In this document: piece by piece, positions 8,853-18,109 of the stretch
Position numbering within the stretch: position 1 is the stretch's first letter
How the letters are laid out: each line of letters starts with the position of its first letter
NCBI RefSeq assembly: GCF_039533685.1
Contig: NZ_BAAATZ010000027.1
Span: 1-64,000, forward strand
Reading direction: 5' to 3'
DNA from: Actinocorallia aurantiaca
Lineage (GTDB): Bacteria > Actinomycetota > Actinomycetes > Streptosporangiales > Streptosporangiaceae
Length of the DNA: 64,000 bases
Notes under the pieces: model-generated
What the model saw: only the letters and a program-made list of their open reading frames with translations
Databases searched by the model: none
Told to the model about the DNA's origin: nothing
Translations under genes and position numbers: made by a program

Positions 8853-10365
8853 ATGCCAAAGAACCCCATCTCCTCTCCCCGTCCCGGCCTCGGCCGCCTC
8901 TCCCGCCTCGGCCCGCCCTGCGCCGCCGCCCTGGTGGCCCTCGCCGTCGCCTGCTGGGGCCTGACGACCCCCTCCTTCTGGCGGGACGAGGCGGTCACCG
9001 CCGACCTCACCGGCAGGACCGTGCCCCAGCTCCTGCGCGTCCTCGGCGAGATCGACGCCGTCCACGGCTTCTACTACCTGCTCATGTGGCCGGTCACCAC
9101 GGTGTTCGGCGTCTCCGAGCTCACCCTGCGGCTGCCCTCGGCGCTCGCCGCCGCCGCGGCGGCCGGACTCACCGCCGTGCTCGGACGGCGGCTCGGCTCC
9201 GACCGGCTCGGGCTGACCGCCGGGCTGCTGGTCGCGCTCTCCCCGTTCCTCAGCCGCTACGCCCAGGAGGCCAGGCAGTACGCCCTGGTCGCCGCGCTGG
9301 CCGTGCTCTCCACCTGGCTGCTGGTCCGCGCCGAGAACCGGCGCGGCTGGGCCTGGTACGCGTTGTCCGTGGTGCTGCTGGGCTACACCCACATGTTCGC
9401 GCTGCTCCTCCTGCCCGCCCACGTGATCGCCCGCCGGGACGCGCTGCGGTCCTGGGCGGTGGCCGCCGGAGCGGCCCTGGTCCCGCTGCTGGGGCTGGTC
9501 GTCTTCGCCATGAGCCAGCGCTACCAGGTGAGCTGGATCGAGCCGCTCACCGGCAAGGCGCTGCTGCGGCTGGCCCAGGCGCTGGGCTGGGGTCCGGTCC
9601 TGCTGGTCCCCGCCCTGCTGCTCGCCCTCCTGGGCCTGTGGCGGTACCGGCCCGCCTCCCCCCTCCTGCGGGTCGCACTCCCCTGGCTGGTGCTGCCCCC
9701 GGCGCTGCTGCTGGGGGTCTCCTGGCTGGGCAGCCCCTACTACGTGCAGAGGTACCTGCTCTTCTGCGTCCCGGCCGCCGCGCTGCTCGTCGCCGCCGGA
9801 CTGGAGACCCTCTCCTGGAAGCTGGCCGTGCCGCTGACGGNNNNNNNNNNNNNNNNNNNNNNNNNNNNNNNNNNNNNNNNNNNNNNTCCCCCTCCACCTG
9901 GACCAGCGCCGCCAGGACGCCCGAGTGGACGATCTGCGCGCCCTCTCCGGGATCGTCGCCGAGCACAAACGGCCCGGCGACGTCGTCCTGTTCACCGACG
10001 TGCGCTTCCGCCCCGCCCTGACCGTCTACCCCTCCGTCTACGAGGGCCTGGACGACGTCATGCGCCGGACGTCCCCCGTCGCCGCCGGGGACCTGAAGGG
10101 CACCGAGATCTCCCGCGCCCGGTACGCCGAGGCGCTGGCCGGCACCGACCGCGTCTGGCTGATCCACAACTGGATCCCGTTCCTCCCCGGTTCCGACTGG
10201 ACGTTCGGGGCCAAGCGGCGCGCCCTGCGGGAGACGGGCTTCGAGAAGGCCGACCGCTGGCGCTACAAGGGCGGCGAGATCCTGCTCTACCTGCGCGCTC
10301 CCGACCCGGACGGGCCGGCGGCCGTCCTGCCCAAGTACGCGGAGCCGGGAGAACACGCCGGTTGA
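8853..10365 (+). CDS. GT39/ArnT-like membrane glycosyltransferase (interrupted by assembly gap)
   Basis: Polyprenyl-phosphate-dependent mannosyl/arabinosyl-type transferase of the GT-C fold. The first luminal loop carries the acidic motif FWRDEAVTAD that marks this family, followed by about eight to ten hydrophobic segments (for example LLVALSPFLSRYAQEARQY, typical of the PMT_2 domain). After the run of N the reading continues in another frame as a soluble C-terminal domain starting DARVDDLRALSG and ending at AEPGEHAG. The frame change is explained if the true gap length is a multiple of three, unlike the 46 N written. I therefore treat it as one intact gene. The sugar and acceptor are unknown. 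Confidence 0.75.
9841..9886. other. Assembly gap (46 N)
   Basis: Run of N inside the GT39-like gene. The flanking reading frames require the missing length to be a multiple of three, so 46 is a placeholder estimate. Confidence 0.95.
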
Positions 10366-10366
10366 G

Positions 10367-10386
10367 CCGGCCCCGGCCGGGGCCGG
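10367..10386. terminator. Palindromic terminator between GT39-like gene and era
   Basis: Perfect 20-base GC palindrome CCGGCCCCGG/CCGGGGCCGG immediately after the GT39-like stop and 50 bases beyond the era stop on the other strand. It could serve both convergent genes. No U-tract. Confidence 0.55.
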
Positions 10387-10437
10387 GATCAGGCCGTGGC
10401 GGGCCCTGTCAGACCCTGGCGGGCCGTGTCGGCTGCG

Positions 10438-11388
10438 TCAGTCGTAGAAGCCCAGCCGCCTGAGCTGCTTGGGGTTGCGCTGCCAGTCCTTGGCGACGCT
10501 GACCTGGAGGTTGAGGTAGACCCGGGTGCCCAGCAGCGCCTCGATCTGCCGGCGGGCGGTGGTGCCGACCTCGCGCAGCCGCGCGCCCTTGCGGCCGATG
10601 AGGATGGCCTTCTGGCTGGGCCGCTCCACGAAAACGTGGGCGTAGATGTCGGTGAGGTCGTCGCGGCCGGGCCTGGGAGCCATCTCGTCGACGACCACCG
10701 CGATGGAGTGGGGCACCTCCTGCTCCACCCCCTCCAGGGCCGCCTCGCGGATGAACTCCGCGGCGAGGATCTGCTCCGGCTCGTCGGTGAGGTCTCCCTC
10801 GGGGTAGAGCGGCGGGCCCTCGGGCAGGTGCCCGATCAACAGGCCGGCGACCACGTCGAGCTGGTAGGGCCCGGTCTGGCCGCCCCGGGACCGGCCGGTC
10901 TGCGAACCGAGGCCGCCGTGCGCGGAGACCGGCACGATGTCCGCCCACTCCCCCAGCGCGTCGACGGCCATCAGCTGCTCGGCCAGCTGCTGCGGGTCCA
11001 CCTTGTCGGCCTTGGTGATGATGGCGACGACCGGGGTCTTCTTGACCTGGGCCAGCTCCCGCGCGATGTAGCGGTCGCCGTCGCCGACCTTCTCGTCGGC
11101 GGGGACGCAGAACCCGATCACGTCGACCTCGGTGAGGGTGTTGCGCACCAGGCTGTCCAGCCGCTCCCCCAGCAGGGTGCGCGGCCGGTGCAGGCCGGGG
11201 GTGTCGACGATCACCAGCTGGGCGTCCGGACGGTGCACGATGCCGCGGATGGCGCGCCGTGTCGTCTGCGGGCGATTACTGGTGATCGCCACCTTGGTGC
11301 CCACCAGCGCGTTCATCAGGGTGGACTTGCCGACATTGGGTCGTCCGACGAAGCAGGCGAATCCGGATCTGAAGTCTGGCGTGGTCAC
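10438..11388 (-). CDS. era: GTPase Era
   Basis: Essential ribosome-assembly GTPase that binds the 3' end of 16S rRNA. G-motifs are all present: GRPNVGKS (residues 15-22), switch region QTTRRAIRG, DTPG, and TKAD. The C-terminal KH domain contains AILIGRKGARLREVG. Length 316 aa is normal. GTG start chosen: upstream in-frame sequence is not conserved-looking, and GGGAG lies about ten bases before it. In many actinobacteria era follows the ybeY-CNNM-cytidine-deaminase genes directly; here a hemerythrin, an AfsR-like regulator and an MMPL exporter lie between. Confidence 0.95.
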   Translation of the reverse strand: MTTPDFRSGFACFVGRPNVGKSTLMNALVGTKVAITSNRPQTTRRAIRGIVHRPDAQLVIVDTPGLHRPRTLLGERLDSLVRNTLTEVDVIGFCVPADEKVGDGDRYIARELAQVKKTPVVAIITKADKVDPQQLAEQLMAVDALGEWADIVPVSAHGGLGSQTGRSRGGQTGPYQLDVVAGLLIGHLPEGPPLYPEGDLTDEPEQILAAEFIREAALEGVEQEVPHSIAVVVDEMAPRPGRDDLTDIYAHVFVERPSQKAILIGRKGARLREVGTTARRQIEALLGTRVYLNLQVSVAKDWQRNPKQLRRLGFYD

Positions 11389-11497
11389 CTTTCGATTCTC
11401 CCGCACGCGAGGCCGTGTCCTGACCGCGGGCGTCCTCCGGGGCCGCGGCAAGTCAGCGCCAAGCGCCCGCCAAGCGCACCGGGCGAGGGTGGATCCC

Positions 11498-12154
11498 ATG
11501 AACAAGACGGACACCGTGATCGTTCGCCCCCGCCGCTCGGGCGACCCCGAAGCCGACCTGACGACCTTCCAGATCGTCCACCGGGCCATGCGCGGCGAGG
11601 TCCGCAGACTGGCCGCGCTCACCGCCGGGCAGGGCGAGACCCCCTTCCCGCCGGAGCGGGAGGCCGCGATCCAGAGCCTGCTCGGGCCGCTGACCGACGA
11701 GATCCACGCCCACCACGCCAAAGAGGACCGGATCCTCTGGCCGGTGGTCGCCGCGTCGGCCGGTGCGGCGATCGACCTCCTGCCGCTGAGCGAGGAGCAC
11801 GCGGAGATCGACCCCTACCTCGAGCGGATCCGCGCCGGCCGCGGCCGGGAGCGCGCCGAGGCGCTGGCCGCCCTGCGGGACCTGCTGGACGAGCACATCG
11901 TCGAGGAGGAGGCCGTTCTCTTCCCCGTCATCCGCCAGTACGTCTCGGCCGAGGACTTCACCGCGTGCGAGAAGCGGTTCCAGAAGGGCTCCTCCTTCGC
12001 CCACCTGAAGTTCCTCCTGCCGTTCATCGCCGCCTACGCCGCCCCCGAGGAACTGGCGCGCATGCTGAAGGAGGCGGGCCTGCCCATGCGGATCCTGGTG
12101 AGGCTCTTCCAGCCGGGCTATCTCAGAACGCAGCGGGCCGTCTACGGGAGTTGA
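11498..12154 (+). CDS. Hemerythrin-like (HHE) domain protein
   Basis: Predicted di-iron four-helix-bundle protein. Iron-ligand motifs are visible as HRAM, HAHHAKEDRILWPVV and LDEHIVEEEAVLFPV, spaced as in HHE-domain proteins. Oxygen, NO or redox sensing, or iron repair, are family possibilities that sequence alone cannot separate. The start ATG has GAGGG eight bases upstream. Only the first 150 residues belong to the HHE bundle; the remaining 70, ending YLRTQRAVYGS, resemble a C-terminal extension seen in some actinobacterial homologues. Its 3' end overlaps the convergent AfsR-like gene by 13 bases. Confidence 0.82.
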   Translation: MNKTDTVIVRPRRSGDPEADLTTFQIVHRAMRGEVRRLAALTAGQGETPFPPEREAAIQSLLGPLTDEIHAHHAKEDRILWPVVAASAGAAIDLLPLSEEHAEIDPYLERIRAGRGRERAEALAALRDLLDEHIVEEEAVLFPVIRQYVSAEDFTACEKRFQKGSSFAHLKFLLPFIAAYAAPEELARMLKEAGLPMRILVRLFQPGYLRTQRAVYGS

Positions 12155-15100
12155 GCCAGGGCGCGCTCCTCCCAGTGCGGCGCGCCCGCCTTCCGTGCGA
12201 CCTCCACGGCCCGCGCGTAGTGCTCCGACGCGTCCAGCCCGAGGAACCGGGCGAGTTCCCCCAGCGCGAAGGAGACCGGGCACAGCGCGATCGACGCGGT
12301 ACTCATCCCGGCGTAGCGACCGGCGTACGGGAGGAGCCGGTCGTACGTCTCGCGGGCCGTCGGGCGGTCCTCGAACCGGATGGCGGCGAAGGCCCGGATC
12401 GTGATCAGCAGGTCGTAGAAGTAGTCGTACCGGACGGGCGGGGCGAGGGAGAAGATCTCCCGTGCCCGTTCCCGCTTCCCCCGGGCGTGCAGGACGAGGG
12501 CGTAAAGGTCCGCCATGACGCCGTTGGCCCCCCACATCTCCCACATCACGGCGGTCTCCTCCTCCAGTTCGGCGAGCCTGTCCCGGGTGAACATCAGGGT
12601 GAACACGCCCAGCCAGGACATGGCCAGCTCGCCGCCCCACAGGCCGGTGCTCAGGAACGCCTCGGCGGTCCGCCGGTAGGCCTCGGTCGCCTCGTCGAAC
12701 CGGCCCCCGACCGCCAGCCGCTGGCAGACGGCCCAGGCGGCGATGTCGGCCAGCAGGGGCCGCTCGTACTGGCGGGCCAGCCGCTGCCCCTCCCCGGAGT
12801 GGAACTCCGCCCGCTCCGGGTCGAGCAGGCCCATGCGGGTCTGCTGCAGGAACAGGTGGCCGAGCACCTGGTAGAGGCCCAGGGAGTGCCGTTCGGCCAG
12901 CTCCAGCAGCTCCAAGGCGATGGCGTCTCTCTCGTGCAGCGCTTCCGCCGTGCGGTAGCTGTTCATGTAGAGGCCGTTGAGCGCGTGGGCGAGCAGTTCC
13001 GGCTCGCCCAGCCGCCGGGCGATCTCCACCGCCTCCTCGGCCGCGCGGGCGCCCCGCTCCTCGAAGTCGGTCTCCAGCTCCATCGCCAGGGTCGTCAGCA
13101 GTCTGGACCGCAGCGCCCCCTCGGGCAGGGCGCCGAGCGCCTCCTCGGCCGCCGCGACGACCGGCTCGTCCACGGCCCCGTACTGGTGGTTCGTCCAGGG
13201 TGTGGGCACGTCGTAGGCGGTGATGACACGGGCCGTCAGCTCGGGGTCGCCCAGCTCCCTCAGGGCGTCGAGGACCTCGCCGCGCCGGATCCGGGCCTGG
13301 ACCAGGTCTCCGGAGAGCGCCAGCGCCCGCACCAGGCGGGCCACCAGGTCGAGCCTGGCCCTCGGATCGGCCGTGCCGGAGCGGTCGTGGGCGTCCAGGG
13401 CCTGGCTCCACAGCTCCGAGGCCCTGCGGTGGGCGAACCGCGCCTCGGCCGCCTCCGCCGCACGGCGAGCGTGGTGGGCCACCCTGTCCGGGCGGGTCCC
13501 GGAGGCGAGATGGTGGTGGGCCAGCGTCGCGGGATCGGCCGCGGGGCGCCGCTCCAGCGCGTCGGCGACACGGGCGTGCAGACGCGACCTGCGCAGCCGG
13601 GACAGGTCCCCGTACAGGGTGTCGCGGACCAGGACATGGGCGAACCGCGTACCGGTGCCCTCCTCCGTCATCAGGCCCGTGACGAGAGCCGCCTCCAGGG
13701 CGTCCAGGACGGTGTCCTCGTCCACGCCGCAGATCTCGGTGAGCAGGTCGGGATCGACGTCGCGCCCCACCACGGCCGCCGTCCGCAGGACGGTCTGCGC
13801 GGCGGCGGGGAGGCGCGAGACCCGCCGTCTGAGCACGTCCCCCACTCCCGAGGGCACCGTGCGGACGGCGGCCTCCGCCCCCTCGGAGGCCAGAAGGCGC
13901 GCGGTCTCCCGCACAAAGAAGGGGTTGCCCGCCGTCCGTTCGGCGATGGCCTTCAACGTCCCCGCGTCCACTTCGGCGGAGCACAGGCTGCCTACCAGTT
14001 CCGCGACGGCGTCCGCGTCGATCCCCGCCAGCTCCATCCGCACCGGCTCGTGCCGGGCCAGGGAGGCCAGGGCGTCGGCCAGCGCGTCCGTGGGCTGGGT
14101 GTTGCGGTAGGTCACCAGGAACAGCACACCGGGCGCCTGCTCGGGCAGGCCCGCCAGCAGGCCGAGGGTCTCCTCGTCGGCCCGGTGCAGGTCCTCTAGG
14201 ACGACCGCCAGCGAGGTGGTCTCCGCCACGCCGGCCAGATAGCGGCCGACCGCCCGGTGCAGCCGGAACCTCGCGACGGTCAGGTCCCCCGCCGGGGCCA
14301 GGGCGTCGTCGTCGAGCATCGGGGCGAGCACCTCGGGCGCCGGATAACGGGCGTTCAGGCCGCGCAGCAGCTCCGCCCAGGCCCACGCGGCGGGCGCTCC
14401 GTCGACCTCGGGCGTACGGCCCCAGGACTGCTCCCAGCCCTCGGCCGCCAGTTCCCGGCAGACCCGGTCGGCGAGCGCCGTCTTGCCGACCCCGGCCTCG
14501 CCGGACAGCAGGACCAGCCGCCTCCCGGCCCCGACCGCGGCCAGGATCTCGGCCAGCTCCCGGTCCCGGCCGGCCAGCGGCTCGGCGGGGGTGTCGGCGG
14601 GCGGCTCCGTCCCGGGCCGCCGGGCCGGGGCCACCGGTTCCGGAGCCCTTCGGGGCGCCGGGTCCAGCTCGGCGGACTGCCGCAGGATGTCGCCCTCCAG
14701 CGCCTGCAGCGCCGGGCCGGGATCGACGCCCAGCTCCTCGGCCAGCAGCGCCCGGATCTCCCGCAGGACGGCCAGCGCGTCGGCCTGCCTGCCCGACCGG
14801 TACAGCCCCAGGGCCAGCAGCCGCCGGGGCTCCTCCCGCAGCGGGTGGGCGGCGGTGTGGACCTCCAGGTCCAGCACGGCCTGCGCGGTGGCCCCCGCGG
14901 CCAGCATCGCCTCGGCGCGCCGCTCCACGGCGGTGAGCCGCAGCCCGGCCAGCCGGGTGCGCTCGGCCTCGGCCCAGGGCAGGTCGGCGAACTCCGCGTA
15001 GGCCGGTCCCCGCCACAACTCCAGCGCCTCGTCCGCGGCGGCCCAGGCGGCTCCGGGATCGGCGCTCTCGCGCACCAGGCGTTCGAACCGCCACACGTCG

Positions 15101-15408
15101 ACCGCGTCCTCGTCGAGCCGCAGCGCGTATCCGGGCGGCCGCGTCACCAGCGCCGACGCCGGGGTGCGGGGAGGCCGGTCCGGTTCCAGGGCGCGCCGCA
15201 GGTGCGACACGAACGCCTGGACGCCGGCCAGCGCCCGGGCGGGCGCCTCCCCCGGCCACAGGTCGTCGATCAGCTGGTCCACCGGGACCATCCGGCCGCC
15301 CGCCGCGACCAGCCGGGCCAGCACCGCCCGCTGCCTCGTCCCCCCGAGGTCGGCGACGCCCCCTCCGACCCGGGCCTCGAAGGCCCCGAGGACCTTTATC
15401 TTCACCAT
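12142..15408 (-). CDS. AfsR/BTAD-family transcriptional regulator with AAA ATPase and TPR region
   Basis: Large SARP-type activator (1088 aa). Domains in order: OmpR-like winged helix (about 1-90, MVKIKVLGAFEARVGG start), bacterial transcriptional activation domain (about 95-245), a Pro-rich linker, a signalling NTPase with Walker A SGEAGVGKT (about residue 300) and Walker B SLAVVLEDLHRADEE (about 405), then long alpha-helical TPR-like repeats to the end. Such proteins often control secondary metabolism, but no biosynthetic cluster is visible nearby. The adjacent MMPL exporter is a possible target. The ATG is preceded by an AT-richer spacer and no overlapping gene. The long plus-strand ORF across it is an antisense shadow. 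Confidence 0.9.
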   Translation of the reverse strand: MVKIKVLGAFEARVGGGVADLGGTRQRAVLARLVAAGGRMVPVDQLIDDLWPGEAPARALAGVQAFVSHLRRALEPDRPPRTPASALVTRPPGYALRLDEDAVDVWRFERLVRESADPGAAWAAADEALELWRGPAYAEFADLPWAEAERTRLAGLRLTAVERRAEAMLAAGATAQAVLDLEVHTAAHPLREEPRRLLALGLYRSGRQADALAVLREIRALLAEELGVDPGPALQALEGDILRQSAELDPAPRRAPEPVAPARRPGTEPPADTPAEPLAGRDRELAEILAAVGAGRRLVLLSGEAGVGKTALADRVCRELAAEGWEQSWGRTPEVDGAPAAWAWAELLRGLNARYPAPEVLAPMLDDDALAPAGDLTVARFRLHRAVGRYLAGVAETTSLAVVLEDLHRADEETLGLLAGLPEQAPGVLFLVTYRNTQPTDALADALASLARHEPVRMELAGIDADAVAELVGSLCSAEVDAGTLKAIAERTAGNPFFVRETARLLASEGAEAAVRTVPSGVGDVLRRRVSRLPAAAQTVLRTAAVVGRDVDPDLLTEICGVDEDTVLDALEAALVTGLMTEEGTGTRFAHVLVRDTLYGDLSRLRRSRLHARVADALERRPAADPATLAHHHLASGTRPDRVAHHARRAAEAAEARFAHRRASELWSQALDAHDRSGTADPRARLDLVARLVRALALSGDLVQARIRRGEVLDALRELGDPELTARVITAYDVPTPWTNHQYGAVDEPVVAAAEEALGALPEGALRSRLLTTLAMELETDFEERGARAAEEAVEIARRLGEPELLAHALNGLYMNSYRTAEALHERDAIALELLELAERHSLGLYQVLGHLFLQQTRMGLLDPERAEFHSGEGQRLARQYERPLLADIAAWAVCQRLAVGGRFDEATEAYRRTAEAFLSTGLWGGELAMSWLGVFTLMFTRDRLAELEEETAVMWEMWGANGVMADLYALVLHARGKRERAREIFSLAPPVRYDYFYDLLITIRAFAAIRFEDRPTARETYDRLLPYAGRYAGMSTASIALCPVSFALGELARFLGLDASEHYARAVEVARKAGAPHWEERALAQLP

Positions 15409-15472
15409 TTGGCGGGAATCCTAGGGTGCCGTCGGCCACCTTTTCGGTCACACCTGTATTTCGGTGATGAAA

Positions 15473-15497
15473 AGCACCCCCGGAGTCCGGGGGTGCT
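15473..15497 (-). terminator. Terminator of the MMPL gene
   Basis: Twelve-base inverted repeat AGCACCCCCGGA/TCCGGGGGTGCT with a one-base centre, 12 bases after the MMPL stop and followed on the minus strand by TTTT. Good intrinsic-terminator shape. Confidence 0.8.
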
Positions 15498-15508
15498 CGG
15501 GCGCGGCA

Positions 15509-17608
15509 TCAGCCGACGGGGGCCGGCTCCCGTTCGCGGGCCCGCTCCCCGCCGTGGACGTCCATCTTCGGCAGGACCCTGTCCAGCGGCCCGGGAAGCC
15601 ACCAGTTCCAGCGGCCCAGCAGCGCCATCGCCGCCGGGACGAGGACCAGCCGGACCAGGGTGGCGTCGAGGGCCACCGCGACGGCCAGGCCCACCCCCAT
15701 CTGCTTGATCACCACGCCGGGGTCGAAGACGAACCCGGCGAAGACCGCGATCATGATGAGCGCGGCGCTGGTGATGATCCGGCCGGTGGCCGCCAGGCCC
15801 GAGACCACCGAGCGGTGCGGGTCGCCGGTGCGCTCGTAGTCCTCCCGCACCCGCGACAGCAGGAAGACCTCGTAGTCCATCGAGACCCCGAACAGCACCG
15901 CGAACATCAGCGGCAGGATGAAACTGGAGACCGGCACGCTGTGCGGGAGGCCCAGCAGCTCCGTGCCCCAGCCCCACTGGAACACCACCGTCAGCACCCC
16001 GTAGGCCGCGCCGATGGACAGCAGGTTCATCGCGGCGGCCTTCAACGAGACCGCGATCGAGCGGAAGACCAGCAGGAGCAGCACGCACGAGGTGCCGACG
16101 ACGGCCAGGATGACCAGCCAGATCCGGTCGAGGACGATCTCGTTCAGGTCCCGGTAGGACGCGGTCAGGCCCGCGACCTCGCCGCCCAGCGGCCTGACCT
16201 GATCCCGGACGGCGTCGACGACCTCGCTGGCGCGCTCGTCCTGCGGCCCGTACTCGGGAACGACGGTGAGGACGGCGGCGTCCTCCCCCGGCGACAGGAC
16301 GGGCTCGCCCACCGAGGCGACGCCCTCCACCGCGTCCAGCCTCGTCCTGACCTCGGCCGGGTCGACGTCCCGCTCCAGGTCCAGCGCCACCAGCAGCGGC
16401 CCGTTCGCGCCCGGCCCGTACGCCTCGGCGATCAGGTCGTAGGCCTTGCGGACCGTCGCGTCCGCCGGCTCGGAACTGGCGTCGTTCGGCCAGGTCCGCA
16501 TGCCCAGGGCGGGCGCGGCCAGCGCCAGCATCAGGGTGAGGGCCGCCAGCAGCCACGGCAGCGGACGGCGGCCGACCCGGGCGGCCCAGGCGCCGACCCA
16601 CCGCGAGTCGTTCACCACCGGCGCGCCGCGGCGCTCCCCTCGGCGCAGCACCCGGCGTCCGGCCAGGCCCAGCAGCGCCGGCAGCAGCGTGACCGCCGAC
16701 AGCATGGTCGCGAAGACCACGATCGCCGCCGAGAAGCCCATGGTGACGAAGATCGGCAACCCGGCGAACACCAGCCCGCACAGCGCCACCAGAACCGTGG
16801 CCCCGGCGAACAGCACCGACCTCCCCGCGGTGGCGTTGGCCCCGGCCACGGCCTCCGGCACGTCCTGCCCGGCGGCGAGGTTCTCCCGGAACCGGGTGAG
16901 GACGAACAGGGCGTAGTCGATTCCGACGCCGAGCCCGATCATCACCGCGAGCGTCGGCGTGGTGGTGCCGACGTCCTCGACCGCCGCGAACAGCGTGATC
17001 CCGGCCATTCCCACGCCCAGCCCCGTGAGCGCGACCGCCAGCGGCAGCCCCGCCGCGGCGACCGAGCCGAACGCCAGGAAGAGGACGACCATCGCCGCGA
17101 CGATCCCGACCGCCTCGGACGTCCCGTCCGGAGCCGTCACGTTCTCCGGCACCTGGCCGCCGAACTCCACCTGCGCGCCGGGGACCTGCGCCGCCTTCTT
17201 CAGCAGCTCCAGATCCTCGGCCGGCCTCAGATCGGTGACCGGCAGGTCGTAGCGGACGGTCAGCAGCACCGTCCGGCCCCCGGCTCCGGGCAGCGGCCCG
17301 TCCACCCCCACCACGTGCGGCAGCTTCTCCAGCCGCGCGACCGCCCGGACGACCTCCGCCTCGTCCACGCCGTCCCCGTCGTGCACGACGACCCGGGCGC
17401 TGGTCTCGGCGACCGCCGGGAACCGTTCCCGCAGCAGCTCGGTCGCGGCCTGCGAACCCGTCCCCTCGAGCTCGTAGTCGTCGTGCAGAGCCCCGCCCAG
17501 CACCGACGCCAGCCCCGTGAACAGCACCAGGGCCAGCACCCAGGCCCCGATCATCCGCCAGGGCCGCCGCGCGGCGGCTCCCCCCAGCCCGTACAGCAAC
17601 CGAGACAT
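15509..17608 (-). CDS. MMPL/RND-family membrane transporter
   Basis: Twelve-helix exporter of the MmpL (RND) superfamily, 699 aa. Two repeats are visible, each with a large extracellular loop after the first helix (residues about 35-155 and 370-490). The paired proton-relay motifs are GLGVGIDYALFVLTRFRE in the first half and LFGVSMDYEVFLLSRVRED in the second, both with the Asp-Tyr typical of MmpL proteins. Family members export lipids, siderophores or antibiotics; the cargo here is unknown. Its start ATG has a GAGGGG-like site. It is followed by a clear terminator and then the AfsR-like gene, so the two are separate transcripts. Confidence 0.9.
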   Translation of the reverse strand: MSRLLYGLGGAAARRPWRMIGAWVLALVLFTGLASVLGGALHDDYELEGTGSQAATELLRERFPAVAETSARVVVHDGDGVDEAEVVRAVARLEKLPHVVGVDGPLPGAGGRTVLLTVRYDLPVTDLRPAEDLELLKKAAQVPGAQVEFGGQVPENVTAPDGTSEAVGIVAAMVVLFLAFGSVAAAGLPLAVALTGLGVGMAGITLFAAVEDVGTTTPTLAVMIGLGVGIDYALFVLTRFRENLAAGQDVPEAVAGANATAGRSVLFAGATVLVALCGLVFAGLPIFVTMGFSAAIVVFATMLSAVTLLPALLGLAGRRVLRRGERRGAPVVNDSRWVGAWAARVGRRPLPWLLAALTLMLALAAPALGMRTWPNDASSEPADATVRKAYDLIAEAYGPGANGPLLVALDLERDVDPAEVRTRLDAVEGVASVGEPVLSPGEDAAVLTVVPEYGPQDERASEVVDAVRDQVRPLGGEVAGLTASYRDLNEIVLDRIWLVILAVVGTSCVLLLLVFRSIAVSLKAAAMNLLSIGAAYGVLTVVFQWGWGTELLGLPHSVPVSSFILPLMFAVLFGVSMDYEVFLLSRVREDYERTGDPHRSVVSGLAATGRIITSAALIMIAVFAGFVFDPGVVIKQMGVGLAVAVALDATLVRLVLVPAAMALLGRWNWWLPGPLDRVLPKMDVHGGERAREREPAPVG

Positions 17609-17726
17609 CCCCGTCCCCTCTCAGATCTTCCTTGACGAAAGACCACTGTGGGACGGGGTTCTTGCAGACGACTTGCCCTCCGCTTGCGACGGGTCCGCAA
17701 GCGGGACCGGCCCGCCTTTCAGCGGG

Positions 17727-18041
17727 TCACAGGGTGGTGTGCACCGTTCCGTCCGGCCCGGCCACCAGGACCGGGGCCTCGGGCCCCAGATCGCGGACGG
17801 CGCTGATGTCCGGAAGGTCGCCGCCGGTGACGACCACCGCGGCCTCCAGGCCCTCGGCCCCGCTGGCCACCGCCATCGCGACGGCGACCTGCAGCGCGGT
17901 CAGGCCCAGGCTGGGCAGCGCCACCGTGGTGGCCGTGTAGGTGCGGCCCGTCTCGTCGCGCACCGCCGCGCCCTCGGGGGCGCCGTTGCGGGCACGCGAG
18001 GACCGGGCCAGCTTGATGAGCTTCTCGTCCTCGGCGTTCAC
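17727..18041 (-). CDS. Cytidine deaminase-like protein without zinc ligands
   Basis: A 104-aa protein matching the actinobacterial genes annotated as cytidine deaminase between the CNNM gene and era. Seen: LARSSRARNGAPEGAAVRD and SLGLTALQVAVAMAVASGAE, an arrangement like the first strand-helix units of the deaminase fold. The catalytic signatures HAE/CAE and PCxxC are absent and the protein contains no Cys at all, so it cannot bind catalytic zinc. It is therefore probably not an active deaminase; a structural or regulatory role tied to Era or YbeY function is speculation. It follows the CNNM and lipoprotein genes on the same strand. Confidence 0.75.
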   Translation of the reverse strand: MNAEDEKLIKLARSSRARNGAPEGAAVRDETGRTYTATTVALPSLGLTALQVAVAMAVASGAEGLEAAVVVTGGDLPDISAVRDLGPEAPVLVAGPDGTVHTTL

Positions 18042-18109
18042 GGACTCAGCTTAGGGTCTGCCCCGAAGCCGGCGCACGTCCCGCCCCTGCCGGGGACCCG
18101 CCGTCGCGG

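Noticed and set aside
10396..14199. A 1267-codon open frame on the plus strand
   Set aside because: It is antisense to era and the AfsR-like gene; its product is Arg/Pro/Gly-rich without domains, a typical GC-rich shadow.
11453..15451. A 1332-codon minus-strand frame overlapping the AfsR-like gene
   Set aside because: Low-complexity Arg/Gly/Pro translation in the wrong frame of a gene with clear domains.
17727..18041. Functional cytidine deaminase
   Set aside because: Zinc-binding and catalytic motifs are absent.
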